A stretch of 64,000 nucleotides of DNA from positions 40,359,559-40,423,558 of the forward strand of contig OY979718.1 in assembly GCA_963855995.1 (NCBI GenBank), written 5' to 3'. This document shows, in pieces, positions 35,433 through 49,983 of the stretch. Origin of the DNA: Muricea muricata. Its lineage: Eukaryota; Cnidaria; Anthozoa; Malacalcyonacea; Plexauridae. Within the stretch, counting starts at the first letter, position 1; each line of letters opens with the position of its first letter. A program made the translations under genes and the position numbers. The notes beneath the pieces are model-generated. The model ran no database searches. It saw only the letters and a program-made list of their open reading frames with translations, and was not told the origin of the DNA.

Positions 35433-36985
35433 CTACACTGCGAGCCACGATATTAGTTTTACGAACTATTAGTTTTAAAAACTTACGAACATCAAAACAA
35501 AGTTGTGGGAAGATCTTGACGATGTTGATATTTGATGTTAGTCACATGCCTGAAAATATATGGCGCTGTTCCATATTTCAGGCGGACCACGCTATTAGTT
35601 TTAAAAATATGATAACACGATAAGACGTCGTTTTTAACTTAATTGGAAGTGGAAACGACATTCTTTAACCAAAAACAGCATAGGAAACAACAAGAGAATG
35701 TTTTAGTTAGAAAATAAACGAACTTGGTGTCATAGTTAAAGGATTTTTCAAAAAATACGTGGAACGGCGGAAAAGAGGGATTCTGGACTTCCAAAATGGA
35801 TAAGAATGGGAGGTATTAGGCGTTTGAAGGAGAACTGTTCGTAAATTATCATGATAAACGTCTATCAACATTTTGAGAAAATTTGCTTTGCCATATATCT
35901 TCAAAACTAGCAATGATGGATTCCTGGTAAGCAATAATAATTCTAAAAGTACCTCTACTGGTGTCGTGTAATAAACGTTTGGAACTGGATTAAGGCAAAA
36001 AGTGCTTGAGAGCACAACAAGTCGAGACAGACAAGTCGAGATCAACATGATAATGCCCTAATGCTGGGAAAAGGAACTTCTGATGAAAGATTTTAGGTAC
36101 CTGCCAAAGAAGTGGTAGGACGATCATTTAGATCCGTATTATTAGCAACCAACATGTCTTCATATGTGCCTAAATGTGCAAAAGAGACCTCTGATCCCTA
36201 TTTCCGCTGCTACCAGCAGAACTAATTTACTTTACCACTTTTTTGTTGACTCCTTAGCCTCGCCTGTCACATACCATCATTGAATATCAATAATCTAACC
36301 CATGCATGCATTTTCCAAGCGTTATCATGCTGATTTCGTCTGCCCATCAAAAGAACAAACTTCCGTTGTGCTCTCAAGCATTTTTTGCCTCAATCCAGTT
36401 CCAAACGTTTATTCCACGACACCAGTAGAGGTACTTTTAGAATTATTATTGCTTACCAGGAATCCATCATTGCTAGTTTTGAAGATATATGGCAAAGGAA
36501 ACTTTCTCAAAATGTTGATAGACATTGATCATGATAATTTGCGAACAGTTCTCCTTCAAACGCCTAATACCTCCCATTCTTATCCATTTTAAAAGTCCAG
36601 AATCCCTCTTTTCCGCCGTTCCACGCACGTATTCTTTGAAAAATCCTTCAACTATGACACCAAGTTCGTTTATTTTCTAACTAAAACATTCTCTTGTTGT
36701 TACCTGTGCTGTTGTTGGTTAAACAATGTCGTTTCCACTTCCAATCAAGTTAAAAACGACGTCTTATCGTGTTAACATATTTTTAAAACTAATAGCGTGG
36801 TCCGCCTGAAATATGGAACAGCGCCATATATTTTCAGTCATGTGACTAATATCAAATATAGACATCGTAAAGATCTTCTCACAACTTTGTTTTGATGTTC
36901 GTAAGTTTTAATGAATAGTAATGCTCATTTTGAACACGTACGGCATAAATATCTTATAAAACTAATATCGTGGGTCGCAGTGTAG
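35433..36985. mobile_element. Fold-back element, unit 2
   Basis: Copy of 28282-29834, offset by exactly 7151. Confidence 0.85.
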
Positions 36986-37379
36986 AGATTTCAACATCAA
37001 ACAACCTGTCATGGCCTACATACATGTTTTAGAATTGTAAGTTGACAGCAAAAATATTTGTGTCCAAAAGTTGACGATTGACGATTCTAAGTGAGTTAAT
37101 TATACACAGAAGCCTCACTTTGGGCGGGGGGGGGGGGAGGGGAAGGACAAAATTGACATGCAAGTGTCAGTCCCTTTCTATTGTTTTTGTTGGTGCGTTC
37201 GATATTATTTTGCCTGGAATGTACCGAGATTAAATATTCAACTTTGATTAAAAATGTACGTTGTTCATGGACTTATACATGTGGAATAAGTTGGGTAACA
37301 GAATGGTATTAAACTGTTTACGTTCGTTGAAGCTTGTTGTTTACCCAGACACGGTAATGCGAGGTGACTATTTGGTTAA

Positions 37380-37892
37380 AGGAAAATGGCAACAAAATTT
37401 TTTATCGTCTCATTTAAAAAAGACTCCAAAACAATATATAGAAGTCTATTACAGAATTTTTATATCTGCCTTAATTGGTGAGATATTTTGACTGGAAATC
37501 TTTAGTTGTCCGCCATCTTGGATATTTGTCGATATGCACGATACGTCACAACTAAGATCAAGCGATTTTTTTTCTTACGATACAATGGTTAATATGCTCT
37601 CATAACCACATGTACGACAAGTGTTTCGGATTTCAGCACGGACTGAGAAGTTTTAAAACAATATTCGATTGTTGGTAGGTATTTAGGAGGATTTTCGACA
37701 GGCTTACCCCTGTTGTGACGTCACCAAAACATTGTTAATGAGGTGAAAAATTAATCCAAGATGGCGGACAGTTCGTTGATTTAGGTGAGAATATCTAGTG
37801 GAACAGATATAAAAATTTTGCAATAGACTTCTATTTATTGTTTTAGAGTCTCTTTCAAATGAGACAATAAAATTTTTTATTGCCATTTCCCT
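37380..37892. mobile_element. 513-bp TTAA MITE, unit 2
   Basis: Copy of 30229-30741, offset by exactly 7151. Confidence 0.87.
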
Positions 37893-38827
37893 TTAATAAA
37901 ACCCTTCGTACTTTTCGCTCGTGGCATTTACCTTTAGCCTTATCAAACTGCTGAATTAGCTGTATATGACCTAGTAGAACAATAACTCCAGGAAAAAGCT
38001 CCTTGTTTGTGTGAACGACGAAAGCAGTTTTAATAACACCTTTCCAAGCTATTTTCCTTTTTTAAAAAATACTGTATTCAGTAGCATAAGTCCTTAAACC
38101 AAAGCATACTTTCTTAATCAAAGTAAAACATCAAATCTCGGTAAATTCCTTAATGCAATTAGCTGTATATGAACGCAATTTATTTTATTTCTGTTTGGAT
38201 TTTCGAACCTTCAACTGCGAAGGATTGTGTCTTAATAAATAATTAGGACGTACCTTAACGGAAATTACCGTGAAATTTTGCCTCATTGCATCACATTTTC
38301 AAATTACTTTAAATGCAACAAAACGTTTCCTTTTTTGTACATGTTTTAGCGGAATTTGTATATTTAGTAGTTTAAAAATTATGTGTAATTGTTATGTAAT
38401 TATTCCTTTCTTTCTTTTCAAAAGGTGATAAGATGCGAAGAAACGTAGGAAGGAAAGACCAGAATGAACGATCCTGAATCGCATGGATCAACAAATGAGA
38501 ATAAATGGACGCACAAAAGAATAACAAATCATATCCACAATAACGAGAAAGCAAGCTCGACATTATTGATATGACAGTGGAATTTATACAAATGTATGTT
38601 AGTAGAAAACAAGTTACTATTTAGAGGGCAAAGAGGATTTAATTAAATTCCATTGTTTGTTTTTGGATAAAGAAAAAGCAACAAACTGAGTGCAAAATTA
38701 AGATTAAATCTACACTTAAATCAATAATTTTCAAAGAAAAAACCTAAGAGTGTGAAAATCCTGCAAAAATGAAAAGTTTGTTGGTTCCAATTGTTGGGGT
38801 TCAATACCTTAAAAACAATACCTTAAC

Positions 38828-38938
38828 GCAAGGAAATCCCCTACATAATGCAAGGAAATCCCCCTACATAATGCAAGGAAATCCCCTACATAATGCAAGG
38901 AAATCCCCTACATAATGCAAGGAAATCCCCTACATAAT
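38828..38938 (+). repeat. 22-bp minisatellite, 5 units (unit 2)
   Basis: Same five-copy structure as unit 1, including the extra C in the second copy. Confidence 0.95.
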
Positions 38939-41900
38939 GTCACCTAATATGTTGGATTGACTGTTTCACAAAATCAGTTTCAAGTAATAATACTAAGTTG
39001 TTGTGATATTTTACAAATTGGTTAAATTTACCATCCCATTACAATACATTACCACAACGAGGAAATAAGACTTAACCATTTTTTTTCTAATTCCCATGGG
39101 AATACAGCTTGTTTTGATTTCATTGTAATTTGTGTCAATTTTTGTTGGAGACATGACTTTACAATGAGAATCCTTTTTTATCATGAATATGATTAGTATC
39201 TGGGGCTTCGGGTTTGTTTTTAGTAAGCAGGAACACTAAAACCAATTACGGACGTGGCTTAAGAGCAGCTGCGAGGTACCATGCAATAAGTATGTTAATC
39301 GCGGTAACGTTTCGAGATATTTCGATCCTTTTGAACTATATAGAGTAAATAATTGTACTAGATATTGGGATAGTACTAGAGATATATTGCTTGGTAACAA
39401 CGGTTAGGATTTAAATTCCTATAGATAAGTCTTGAACGAAAAAAACGTTGGGTTCCACATTTTTAAACGATCTATACCCTTTTCATTTTCATGCTTATTT
39501 CACACAGACTTAAACTTAAATTCACAGAGAACGTAGTAACATCAAGGTGTTTGTTCAGTACTCGGGCATGTACAATACGGAATTAATTACTTAATTTGTG
39601 GTTATTTTCACACAATTATAAATATAATTCTTCACATAATTTCGAAATGGAAATTACCATGACATTTTGCCTCGTGTTAACAGAAACAGTAATTTCGTCT
39701 GCTGTCGAAAATCACTAACATTTTTAAACTACTTTAAATACCACAAAGCGTTTTTTTTCTTTGTATATATATTTTCTCCAATAAAGTAGTTTATAAATTA
39801 TTGGTAGTCCTTATCTAATTATTCCACCCCTTTCATTTCAAAAGGTGATGAGATGGCATGAAACGCAAGAAAAAAAGTCCAGAATGAACGATCCTCGATG
39901 CCAAAATAAGAATAAGAATCCAAATAAGTAGTCCAATCCACAAGAATGAGAAAGCAAGCTAGACATTGCAATTATGACAGTAGTGGAAATTATACAAATG
40001 TAAGTTAGAAAACAAGATACTTATTATTTAGACATCAAAGAGGATTTTTGATAAACTCTATTGTTCCTACTCAAGTAAATTTTATTGTTTTAAGTAAAAT
40101 TATTGTTTCTCGTTGTGAAAAACAAATTCGGTGAAAAAATTACGATTAAATGGTACTTTTCATGAAATAAAACCACGTGGAATATTCTAAGAGTTTGGCA
40201 GTCTTGCAAAATGGCACTTTTTTGTTTTATTTTAATTATCGAGTTAAAAACCAACCTAAAATATAATATGATCAGTTTGAAGCAATAAGTTGTAGTAATA
40301 ACATTTTAAGCATTGGTTTAGTCTAAGGTTATTAAAAATTATTAGCATAAGTTTAAAATAACGAGAAAATAAGAATTTTCTAATTCCCAAGGCAATATAC
40401 TATTTCTTTGTTTCTATTCTTTGTTAATTTGATTCATATATGCGTGCGGTCAGTAAGATTGGTTGGATTTTTTCGCATTTTAAATTCCCATGGGAATACG
40501 GCTTATTTATTTTTATTGTAATATGTCAATTCATGGTGGTGACTTGATTGTGTAGTAAGAATCCTCTTTGATTATAAATAAGTTAAGTATCTTGGTTCTT
40601 TTGGGTTTATTTTGGTAAGCAGGAACAATGGAACAATTAGGTCATTGTTTGTATACCAATTACGGAAGTGGTTTGAGAGCAGCAGCGAGGTATCATGCAA
40701 ATGAGAGCGTTTCGGTTAAATAAACATGAGAAATGCAAAATAAAGTTTTAAAATTTTAAGTTTAATTTAAAGTTTTGAGATATGAAGAGTAATTGTGCTA
40801 GCTACAGGGACCTTAAGTTGCATGGCAACAGGATTTAAAAAGTCTTAAATGAAGAAAACTTGAGTTGTGTTTTACATTTTCAAATTATTTATACTTATTG
40901 CATTCTCAAGTCTATTTGACCCAGCCTTAGACTTTGGCAAGTATAAGGTTAGGTTTTTGTTTACTTCGGAACAGTTAACAGAACGAAATGCCCATGCCCA
41001 TTCAGCTAAGGTTTTACGTTTGAAAACTCAATCAAATACTCAGTTTAAGTGGGTTTAAGTAGCTAGAGATAACGTAATTTATCCTTTTATTTCCTTTTTT
41101 GTTCATAACGTAATTTATTAGCTAAATGTTTGGAATGCGAGGGTGTGAGCCGTGTGTAAGTTGCATGGGGTTAGGCTTAAATAAAGGAATTAAAATTTTT
41201 GAAAGTATGTTTTATGCAAAAAGGCCACAGCTAAACTCTGAGCAATTATTATTATTCCAACTAAATTTTTATTATTATTAGTATATGTCGTGATAAGAGA
41301 TTTTAACAAAATTGCCGGTTAAGTTTTTTGCGTTTTTGGATTCTGTAAATTACATGTATAAAAATAAGTAGGAAGCTTACCTGTTTGTATATAGAACCTT
41401 CAACATTTTCTGTTTACGTTTGGCCTAAAATATCAAAATAATCAACGTTCACAATGCATACTTTATCGAAATTTCTATTCTTTTAATTTTATAATATGGG
41501 TTGGCAGTCGGGGTGGTGGTGGTGCATGCGGGTTTATTAGCTGTGAGTGACTGTGCGATGGTTTGTATCCGTTGTCTATATCTTCTATAATATCCCACGC
41601 TCAATTATTTAATCTTCTCTGGTGCTCATTAATGCAGTTTTCTTTGTAAACAAATTCGTAATTCCTTTTTCTAAAGGATGCAAAGTGAAGACGTGAATAC
41701 ATCGAACAAGCACAGAACAAGACGTGAAAGAATATAAATTGATCCAAGAAATAAATTACTACCCATGCCCATCAGAAGATGTCAAGATGCAAATACTATC
41801 GCAAGGTACAGTTTCATGTCAAAGTCATTCGCAATCAAGTTTGCGTTGAAATTAATTCCACCATCCTGAAATATTGGCTTAATTGCTACTGTAATTTTCT

Positions 41901-42583
41901 CGTTATTTTTTTATGGTTGACGGAATACAAATATGGTTGTTACTTACTGGACCGACGAGCTGTTCTATCAAGAGAGAGTGCCAACCAGATGAAACCATAA
42001 ACAGCACCATGAAACTAGAATAATCGAAGCCACGACGACCCAAAGTTAGAATAAATGTAAGTTTGTTGCTTCTACTTTGTTTGTCAGTTAAACTTTCAAG
42101 TATTTGCAATTGCTTCATGAACATACGCTGAATATTTTGAAATACAGTAACTAAAGGAAATAGGAATAATATCTCGAACTAACGTTGTCAGTGTCGTCAG
42201 ATGGCGTCGGGATGGCTAACAAGGTAACAAAAATTCATGTTACGAATTTCAGACTAGGATAAAAAAATCAGAACATTCGTCGTGTAACATGAAGAGTAAC
42301 CAACAATTCCATGTTCTAAACACGTCTATAATTGACTGTAGAGAACAGTTGATAATGGCGTGAATATTAATGTAAAGTAGTCCAATATAGTTTTACACAT
42401 AATCCCGAAGTCCAATTTTATTGTCATATTTCTTTAGCTATCGTTGTGCAAGCGAAGCTAACGTCTATCATAACCTAGTTCCTTCAAATACATTCATCCT
42501 ACAATTGTTGATATTTTCGCTATTATTTAACAAAAATATCCCTTGTTTTTCAAAAGGACGTAAAATGTGGTACTAAGAACCAA

Positions 42584-44136
42584 CTACACTGCGAGCCACG
42601 ATATTAGTTTTACGAACTATTAGTTTTAAAAACTTACGAACATCAAAACAAAGTTGTGGGAAGATCTTGACGATGTTGATATTTGATGTTAGTCACATGC
42701 CTGAAAATATATGGCGCTGTTCCATATTTCAGGCGGACCACGCTATTAGTTTTAAAAATATGATAACACGATAAGACGTCGTTTTTAACTTAATTGGAAG
42801 TGGAAACGACATTCTTTAACCAAAAACAGCATAGGAAACAACAAGAGAATGTTTTAGTTAGAAAATAAACGAACTTGGTGTCATAGTTAAAGGATTTTTC
42901 AAAAAATACGTGGAACGGCGGAAAAGAGGGATTCTGGACTTCCAAAATGGATAAGAATGGGAGGTATTAGGCGTTTGAAGGAGAACTGTTCGTAAATTAT
43001 CATGATAAACGTCTATCAACATTTTGAGAAAATTTGCTTTGCCATATATCTTCAAAACTAGCAATGATGGATTCCTGGTAAGCAATAATAATTCTAAAAG
43101 TACCTCTACTGGTGTCGTGTAATAAACGTTTGGAACTGGATTAAGGCAAAAAGTGCTTGAGAGCACAACAAGTCGAGACAGACAAGTCGAGATCAACATG
43201 ATAATGCCCTAATGCTGGGAAAAGGAACTTCTGATGAAAGATTTTAGGTACCTGCCAAAGAAGTGGTAGGACGATCATTTAGATCCGTATTATTAGCAAC
43301 CAACATGTCTTCATATGTGCCTAAATGTGCAAAAGAGACCTCTGATCCCTATTTCCGCTGCTACCAGCAGAACTAATTTACTTTACCACTTTTTTGTTGA
43401 CTCCTTAGCCTCGCCTGTCACATACCATCATTGAATATCAATAATCTAACCCATGCATGCATTTTCCAAGCGTTATCATGCTGATTTCGTCTGCCCATCA
43501 AAAGAACAAACTTCCGTTGTGCTCTCAAGCATTTTTTGCCTCAATCCAGTTCCAAACGTTTATTCCACGACACCAGTAGAGGTACTTTTAGAATTATTAT
43601 TGCTTACCAGGAATCCATCATTGCTAGTTTTGAAGATATATGGCAAAGGAAACTTTCTCAAAATGTTGATAGACATTGATCATGATAATTTGCGAACAGT
43701 TCTCCTTCAAACGCCTAATACCTCCCATTCTTATCCATTTTAAAAGTCCAGAATCCCTCTTTTCCGCCGTTCCACGCACGTATTCTTTGAAAAATCCTTC
43801 AACTATGACACCAAGTTCGTTTATTTTCTAACTAAAACATTCTCTTGTTGTTACCTGTGCTGTTGTTGGTTAAACAATGTCGTTTCCACTTCCAATCAAG
43901 TTAAAAACGACGTCTTATCGTGTTAACATATTTTTAAAACTAATAGCGTGGTCCGCCTGAAATATGGAACAGCGCCATATATTTTCAGTCATGTGACTAA
44001 TATCAAATATAGACATCGTAAAGATCTTCTCACAACTTTGTTTTGATGTTCGTAAGTTTTAATGAATAGTAATGCTCATTTTGAACACGTACGGCATAAA
44101 TATCTTATAAAACTAATATCGTGGGTCGCAGTGTAG
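42584..44136. mobile_element. Fold-back element, unit 3
   Basis: Copy of 28282-29834, offset by 14302. Confidence 0.85.
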
Positions 44137-44530
44137 AGATTTCAACATCAAACAACCTGTCATGGCCTACATACATGTTTTAGAATTGTAAGTTGACAGC
44201 AAAAATATTTGTGTCCAAAAGTTGACGATTGACGATTCTAAGTGAGTTAATTATACACAGAAGCCTCACTTTGGGCGGGGGGGGGGGGAGGGGAAGGACA
44301 AAATTGACATGCAAGTGTCAGTCCCTTTCTATTGTTTTTGTTGGTGCGTTCGATATTATTTTGCCTGGAATGTACCGAGATTAAATATTCAACTTTGATT
44401 AAAAATGTACGTTGTTCATGGACTTATACATGTGGAATAAGTTGGGTAACAGAATGGTATTAAACTGTTTACGTTCGTTGAAGCTTGTTGTTTACCCAGA
44501 CACGGTAATGCGAGGTGACTATTTGGTTAA

Positions 44531-45043
44531 AGGAAAATGGCAACAAAATTTTTTATCGTCTCATTTAAAAAAGACTCCAAAACAATATATAGAAGTCTAT
44601 TACAGAATTTTTATATCTGCCTTAATTGGTGAGATATTTTGACTGGAAATCTTTAGTTGTCCGCCATCTTGGATATTTGTCGATATGCACGATACGTCAC
44701 AACTAAGATCAAGCGATTTTTTTTCTTACGATACAATGGTTAATATGCTCTCATAACCACATGTACGACAAGTGTTTCGGATTTCAGCACGGACTGAGAA
44801 GTTTTAAAACAATATTCGATTGTTGGTAGGTATTTAGGAGGATTTTCGACAGGCTTACCCCTGTTGTGACGTCACCAAAACATTGTTAATGAGGTGAAAA
44901 ATTAATCCAAGATGGCGGACAGTTCGTTGATTTAGGTGAGAATATCTAGTGGAACAGATATAAAAATTTTGCAATAGACTTCTATTTATTGTTTTAGAGT
45001 CTCTTTCAAATGAGACAATAAAATTTTTTATTGCCATTTCCCT
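44531..45043. mobile_element. 513-bp TTAA MITE, unit 3
   Basis: Copy of 30229-30741, offset by 14302, with an undisturbed internal TTAA at 44622-44625. Confidence 0.87.
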
Positions 45044-45978
45044 TTAATAAAACCCTTCGTACTTTTCGCTCGTGGCATTTACCTTTAGCCTTATCAAACT
45101 GCTGAATTAGCTGTATATGACCTAGTAGAACAATAACTCCAGGAAAAAGCTCCTTGTTTGTGTGAACGACGAAAGCAGTTTTAATAACACCTTTCCAAGC
45201 TATTTTCCTTTTTTAAAAAATACTGTATTCAGTAGCATAAGTCCTTAAACCAAAGCATACTTTCTTAATCAAAGTAAAACATCAAATCTCGGTAAATTCC
45301 TTAATGCAATTAGCTGTATATGAACGCAATTTATTTTATTTCTGTTTGGATTTTCGAACCTTCAACTGCGAAGGATTGTGTCTTAATAAATAATTAGGAC
45401 GTACCTTAACGGAAATTACCGTGAAATTTTGCCTCATTGCATCACATTTTCAAATTACTTTAAATGCAACAAAACGTTTCCTTTTTTGTACATGTTTTAG
45501 CGGAATTTGTATATTTAGTAGTTTAAAAATTATGTGTAATTGTTATGTAATTATTCCTTTCTTTCTTTTCAAAAGGTGATAAGATGCGAAGAAACGTAGG
45601 AAGGAAAGACCAGAATGAACGATCCTGAATCGCATGGATCAACAAATGAGAATAAATGGACGCACAAAAGAATAACAAATCATATCCACAATAACGAGAA
45701 AGCAAGCTCGACATTATTGATATGACAGTGGAATTTATACAAATGTATGTTAGTAGAAAACAAGTTACTATTTAGAGGGCAAAGAGGATTTAATTAAATT
45801 CCATTGTTTGTTTTTGGATAAAGAAAAAGCAACAAACTGAGTGCAAAATTAAGATTAAATCTACACTTAAATCAATAATTTTCAAAGAAAAAACCTAAGA
45901 GTGTGAAAATCCTGCAAAAATGAAAAGTTTGTTGGTTCCAATTGTTGGGGTTCAATACCTTAAAAACAATACCTTAAC

Positions 45979-46067
45979 GCAAGGAAATCCCCTACATAAT
46001 GCAAGGAAATCCCCCTACATAATGCAAGGAAATCCCCTACATAATGCAAGGAAATCCCCTACATAAT
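45979..46067 (+). repeat. 22-bp minisatellite, 4 units (unit 3)
   Basis: One unit fewer than in units 1 and 2. The odd unit with an extra C is kept. Confidence 0.95.
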
Positions 46068-46606
46068 GTCACCTAATATGTTGGATTGACTGTTTCACAA
46101 AATCAGTTTCAAGTAATAATACTAAGTTGTTGTGATATTTTACAAATTGGTTAAATTTACCATCCCATTACAATACATTACCACAACGAGGAAATAAGAC
46201 TTAACCATTTTTTTTCTAATTCCCATGGGAATACAGCTTGTTTTGATTTCATTGTAATTTGTGTCAATTTTTGTTGGAGACATGACTTTACAATGAGAAT
46301 CCTTTTTTATCATGAATATGATTAGTATCTGGGGCTTCGGGTTTGTTTTTAGTAAGCAGGAACACTAAAACCAATTACGGACGTGGCTTAAGAGCAGCTG
46401 CGAGGTACCATGCAATAAGTATGTTAATCGCGGTAACGTTTCGAGATATTTCGATCCTTTTGAACTATATAGAGTAAATAATTGTACTAGATATTGGGAT
46501 AGTACTAGAGATATATTGCTTGGTAACAACGGTTAGGATTTAAATTCCTATAGATAAGTCTTGAACGAAAAAAACGTTGGGTTCCACATTTTTAAACGAT
46601 CTATAC

Positions 46607-46624
46607 TCAAACACCAGGTGTTTG
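46607..46624. other. Deletion scar with fold-back templated insertion
   Basis: CAAACACC-A-GGTGTTTG is a perfect 8-bp hairpin. Units 1 and 2 and the left arm have instead about 67 bp here (from CCTTTTCATT to AACATCA). The inserted bases are the complement of the adjacent GGTGTTTG. Confidence 0.85.
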
Positions 46625-48628
46625 TTCAGTACTCGGGCATGTACAATACGGAATTAATTACTTAATTTGTGGTTATTTTCACACAATTATAAATATAATT
46701 CTTCACATAATTTCGAAATGGAAATTACCATGACATTTTGCCTCGTGTTAACAGAAACAGTAATTTCGTCTGCTGTCGAAAATCACCAACATTTTTAAAC
46801 TACTTTAAATACCACAAAGCGTTTTTTTTCTTTGTATATATATTTTCTCCAATAAAGTAGTTTATAAATTATTGGTAGTCCTTATCTAATTATTCCACCC
46901 CTTTCATTTCAAAAGGTGATGAGATGGCATGAAACGCAAGAAAAAAAGTCCAGAATGAACGATCCTCGATGCCAAAATAAGAATAAGAATCCAAATAAGT
47001 AGTCCAATCCACAAGAATGAGAAAGCAAGCTAGACATTGCAATTATGACAGTAGTGGAAATTATACAAATGTAAGTTAGAAAACAAGATACTTATTATTT
47101 AGACATCAAAGAGGATTTTTGATAAACTCTATTGTTCCTACTCAAGTAAATTTTATTGTTTTAAGTAAAATTATTTCTCGTTGTGAAAAACAAATTCGGT
47201 GAAAAAATTACGATTAAATGGTACTTTTCATGAAATAAAACCACGTGGAATATTCTAAGAGTTTGGCAGTCTTGCAAAATGGCACTTTTTTGTTTTATTT
47301 TAATTATCGAGTTAAAAACCAACCTAAAATATAATATGATCAGTTTGAAGCAATAAGTTGTAGTAATAACATTTTAAGCATTGGTTTAGTCTAAGGTTAT
47401 TAAAAATTATTAGCATAAGTTTAAAATAACGAGAAAATAAGAATTTTCTAATTCCCAAGGCAATATACTATTTCTTTGTTTCTATTCTTTGTTAATTTGA
47501 TTCATATATGCGTGCGGTCAGTAAGATTGGTTGGATTTTTTCGCATTTTAAATTCCCATGGGAATACGGCTTATTTATTTTTATTGTAATATGTCAATTC
47601 ATGGTGGTGACTTGATTGTGTAGTAAGAATCCTCTTTGATTATAAATAAGTTAAGTATCTTGGTTCTTTTGGGTTTATTTTGGTAAGCAGGAACAATGGA
47701 ACAATTAGGTCATTGTTTGTATACCAATTACGGAAGTGGTTTGAGAGCAGCAGCGAGGTATCATGCAAATGAGAGCGTTTCGGTTAAATAAACATGAGAA
47801 ATGCAAAATAAAGTTTTAAAATTTTAAGTTTAATTTAAAGTTTTGAGATATGAAGAGTAATTGTGCTAGCTACAGGGACCTTAAGTTGCATGGCAACAGG
47901 ATTTAAAAAGTCTTAAATGAAGAAAACTTGAGTTGTGTTTTACATTTTCAAATTATTTATACTTATTGCATTCTCAAGTCTATTTGACCCAGCCTTAGAC
48001 TTTGGCAAGTATAAGGTTAGGTTTTTGTTTACTTCGGAACAGTTAACAGAACGAAATGCCCATGCCCATTCAGCTAAGGTTTTACGTTTGAAAACTCAAT
48101 CAAATACTCAGTTTAAGTGGGTTTAAGTAGCTAGAGATAACGTAATTTATCCTTTTATTTCCTTTTTTGTTCATAACGTAATTTATTAGCTAAATGTTTG
48201 GAATGCGAGGGTGTGAGCCGTGTGTAAGTTGCATGGGGTTAGGCTTAAATAAAGGAATTAAAATTTTTGAAAGTATGTTTTATGCAAAAAGGCCACAGCT
48301 AAACTCTGAGCAATTATTATTATTCCAACTAAATTTTTATTATTATTAGTATATGTCGTGATAAGAGATTTTAACAAAATTGCCGGTTAAGTTTTTTGCG
48401 TTTTTGGATTCTGTAAATTACATGTATAAAAATAAGTAGGAAGCTTACCTGTTTGTATATAGAACCTTCAACATTTTCTGTTTACGTTTGGCCTAAAATA
48501 TCAAAATAATCAACGTTCACAATGCATACTCTATCGAAATTTCTATTCTTTTAATTTTATAATATGGGTTGGCAGTCGGGGTGGTGGTGGTGCATGCGGG
48601 TTTATTAGCTGTGAGTGACTGTGCGATG

Positions 48629-49979
48629 GTGAGGAAAGTGAGGGTAATGAATGGAATGCAGGAGTTTAGGACCGAGGAAGACAGCTTAGAACTGAGGCAG
48701 GTAGGCAGTTGGTAGGATCAGTGGGGGGCACTTGCTATTTTCAAAGGGATTCAAATTTGCATGCTAAGTATTTAAGTCACTAATGTTTGTTGCTTTAATT
48801 TGTTAGGTATGCGCAGCTGCTCTCTGGAGAAGATCAGCTTAGCAATTGCATTAGCATTTGCAAGGTTGGTTTTCTCTACCCCGGCCAGCTCTCCGAGTGC
48901 TACTTCCACTGTAATTAAGTAGCAGTACTTATACTATATGTACAAGTACCTCTACTTAGGTGGAAGTAGCACTTGGGGAGCTGGCCAGGGTAGGGGGATT
49001 TTTTTTATTCAATTTTTCAATTCCCATGGGAATTGAATTTTTAATTAAAAGGGGTCACATGTAATTTTTGTAAACAATTTATTGAAAAGAATTTGTAAAG
49101 GTTACAATTTGAATAACAATAAAAAAGAGATTAACTATCACCCAGTGTATATATTCAGTAACAATACAAGAAAACAAACCATGGCAAAAATAGAACAATT
49201 GACACTGTGCTTAACACAAGTGAATTAAGACAATGTTAAAAAGCATGGTTTTTTCAAGATAAATCTTTATACCTCATGATATAAATAATTATGAAACAAC
49301 TGGAGTGAGCAATTTCTCCAATTTGACAGAGAATTCACCCAACATAATATACCAAGTTGTTTTACAATTACGAAGAAAATATGTGGCTCGTACATGCGAT
49401 TTATTTCACAGAAGAGATGTTTTTAGTAAGAGTTTTTAAGTTGAGGAAAAGTTTCCAACAGGTTCAGTTAGGAAAGTTTTTCAGGGTAAGTAACATCTTT
49501 ATGCCCTCAGCTACCTTGCCAATATTCCTTGTGAGAAGAAACCGGAGTACCCAGTTAGAACTCGCGACTTTCAGTAGCATGGACTGTTAACGATATACGA
49601 GGCTCTTTAGCCAATAAAGATACGATTTTATTGAGCTGGTTTTGCCATCGTTCAGACAAAAAATTCACAAAAGACTGATTAATTTTGATGATTTGTTGGA
49701 TGTAACGAAGCATATGATGCCTCGGGAAAATATTTTTCTTCCTCGAAAAGAGCTCTTTTAAACGTCAAAACATCATAGAAAATACCAAGTTAGAATGGGT
49801 CTAAAATTAAACTTTCAAGAGCCATATATTTTCTGATTTTGTATTTTCTGTTGTTAACCTGACAATATCAAATTGATTAAAAATTGAAAAACTTATCTTT
49901 TAAACAAAAAATCCAAACATACATAGAAGAAAAGTTAATAAAACAGTTTCAGGACATTGTGAAAAGCAATTTATAAAAT
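48629..49979. other. Arm segment beyond the tandem array (right)
   Basis: Mirror of 9776-11122. It contains the 118-bp hairpin (48876-48993) and the CCATGG palindrome (about 49018-49039). No gene recognised. Confidence 0.6.
48876..48993. repeat. 118-bp hairpin-forming inverted repeat (right arm)
   Basis: Mirror of 10759-10876, with compensating-looking and simple substitutions near the tips. Confidence 0.8.
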
Positions 49980-49983
49980 TTAA
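49980..49983. other. Empty TTAA site of the 3258-bp transposon
   Basis: A single TTAA within AAATTTAAACTTCTTGG. The left arm has the transposon plus duplicated TTAA at this exact point. Confidence 0.9.

Larger units (their letters stand above)
34410..41560 (+). repeat. Tandem unit 2 of 3 (7151 bp)
   Basis: It has the same length as unit 1, and no difference was noticed, including in the poly-G run near 37125-37138. It carries a fold-back element (35433-36985), a TTAA MITE (37380-37892) and a minisatellite (38828-38938). Confidence 0.97.
41561..48628 (+). repeat. Tandem unit 3 of 3 (7068 bp, diverged)
   Basis: It is 83 bp shorter than units 1 and 2. Three changes account for this: one minisatellite unit fewer (22 bp), a deletion with a short templated insertion at 46607-46615 (net 58 bp) and 3 bp lost near 47174. 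It continues into the arm flank (GTGAGGAAAGTGAGG) with no further copy. Confidence 0.96.
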
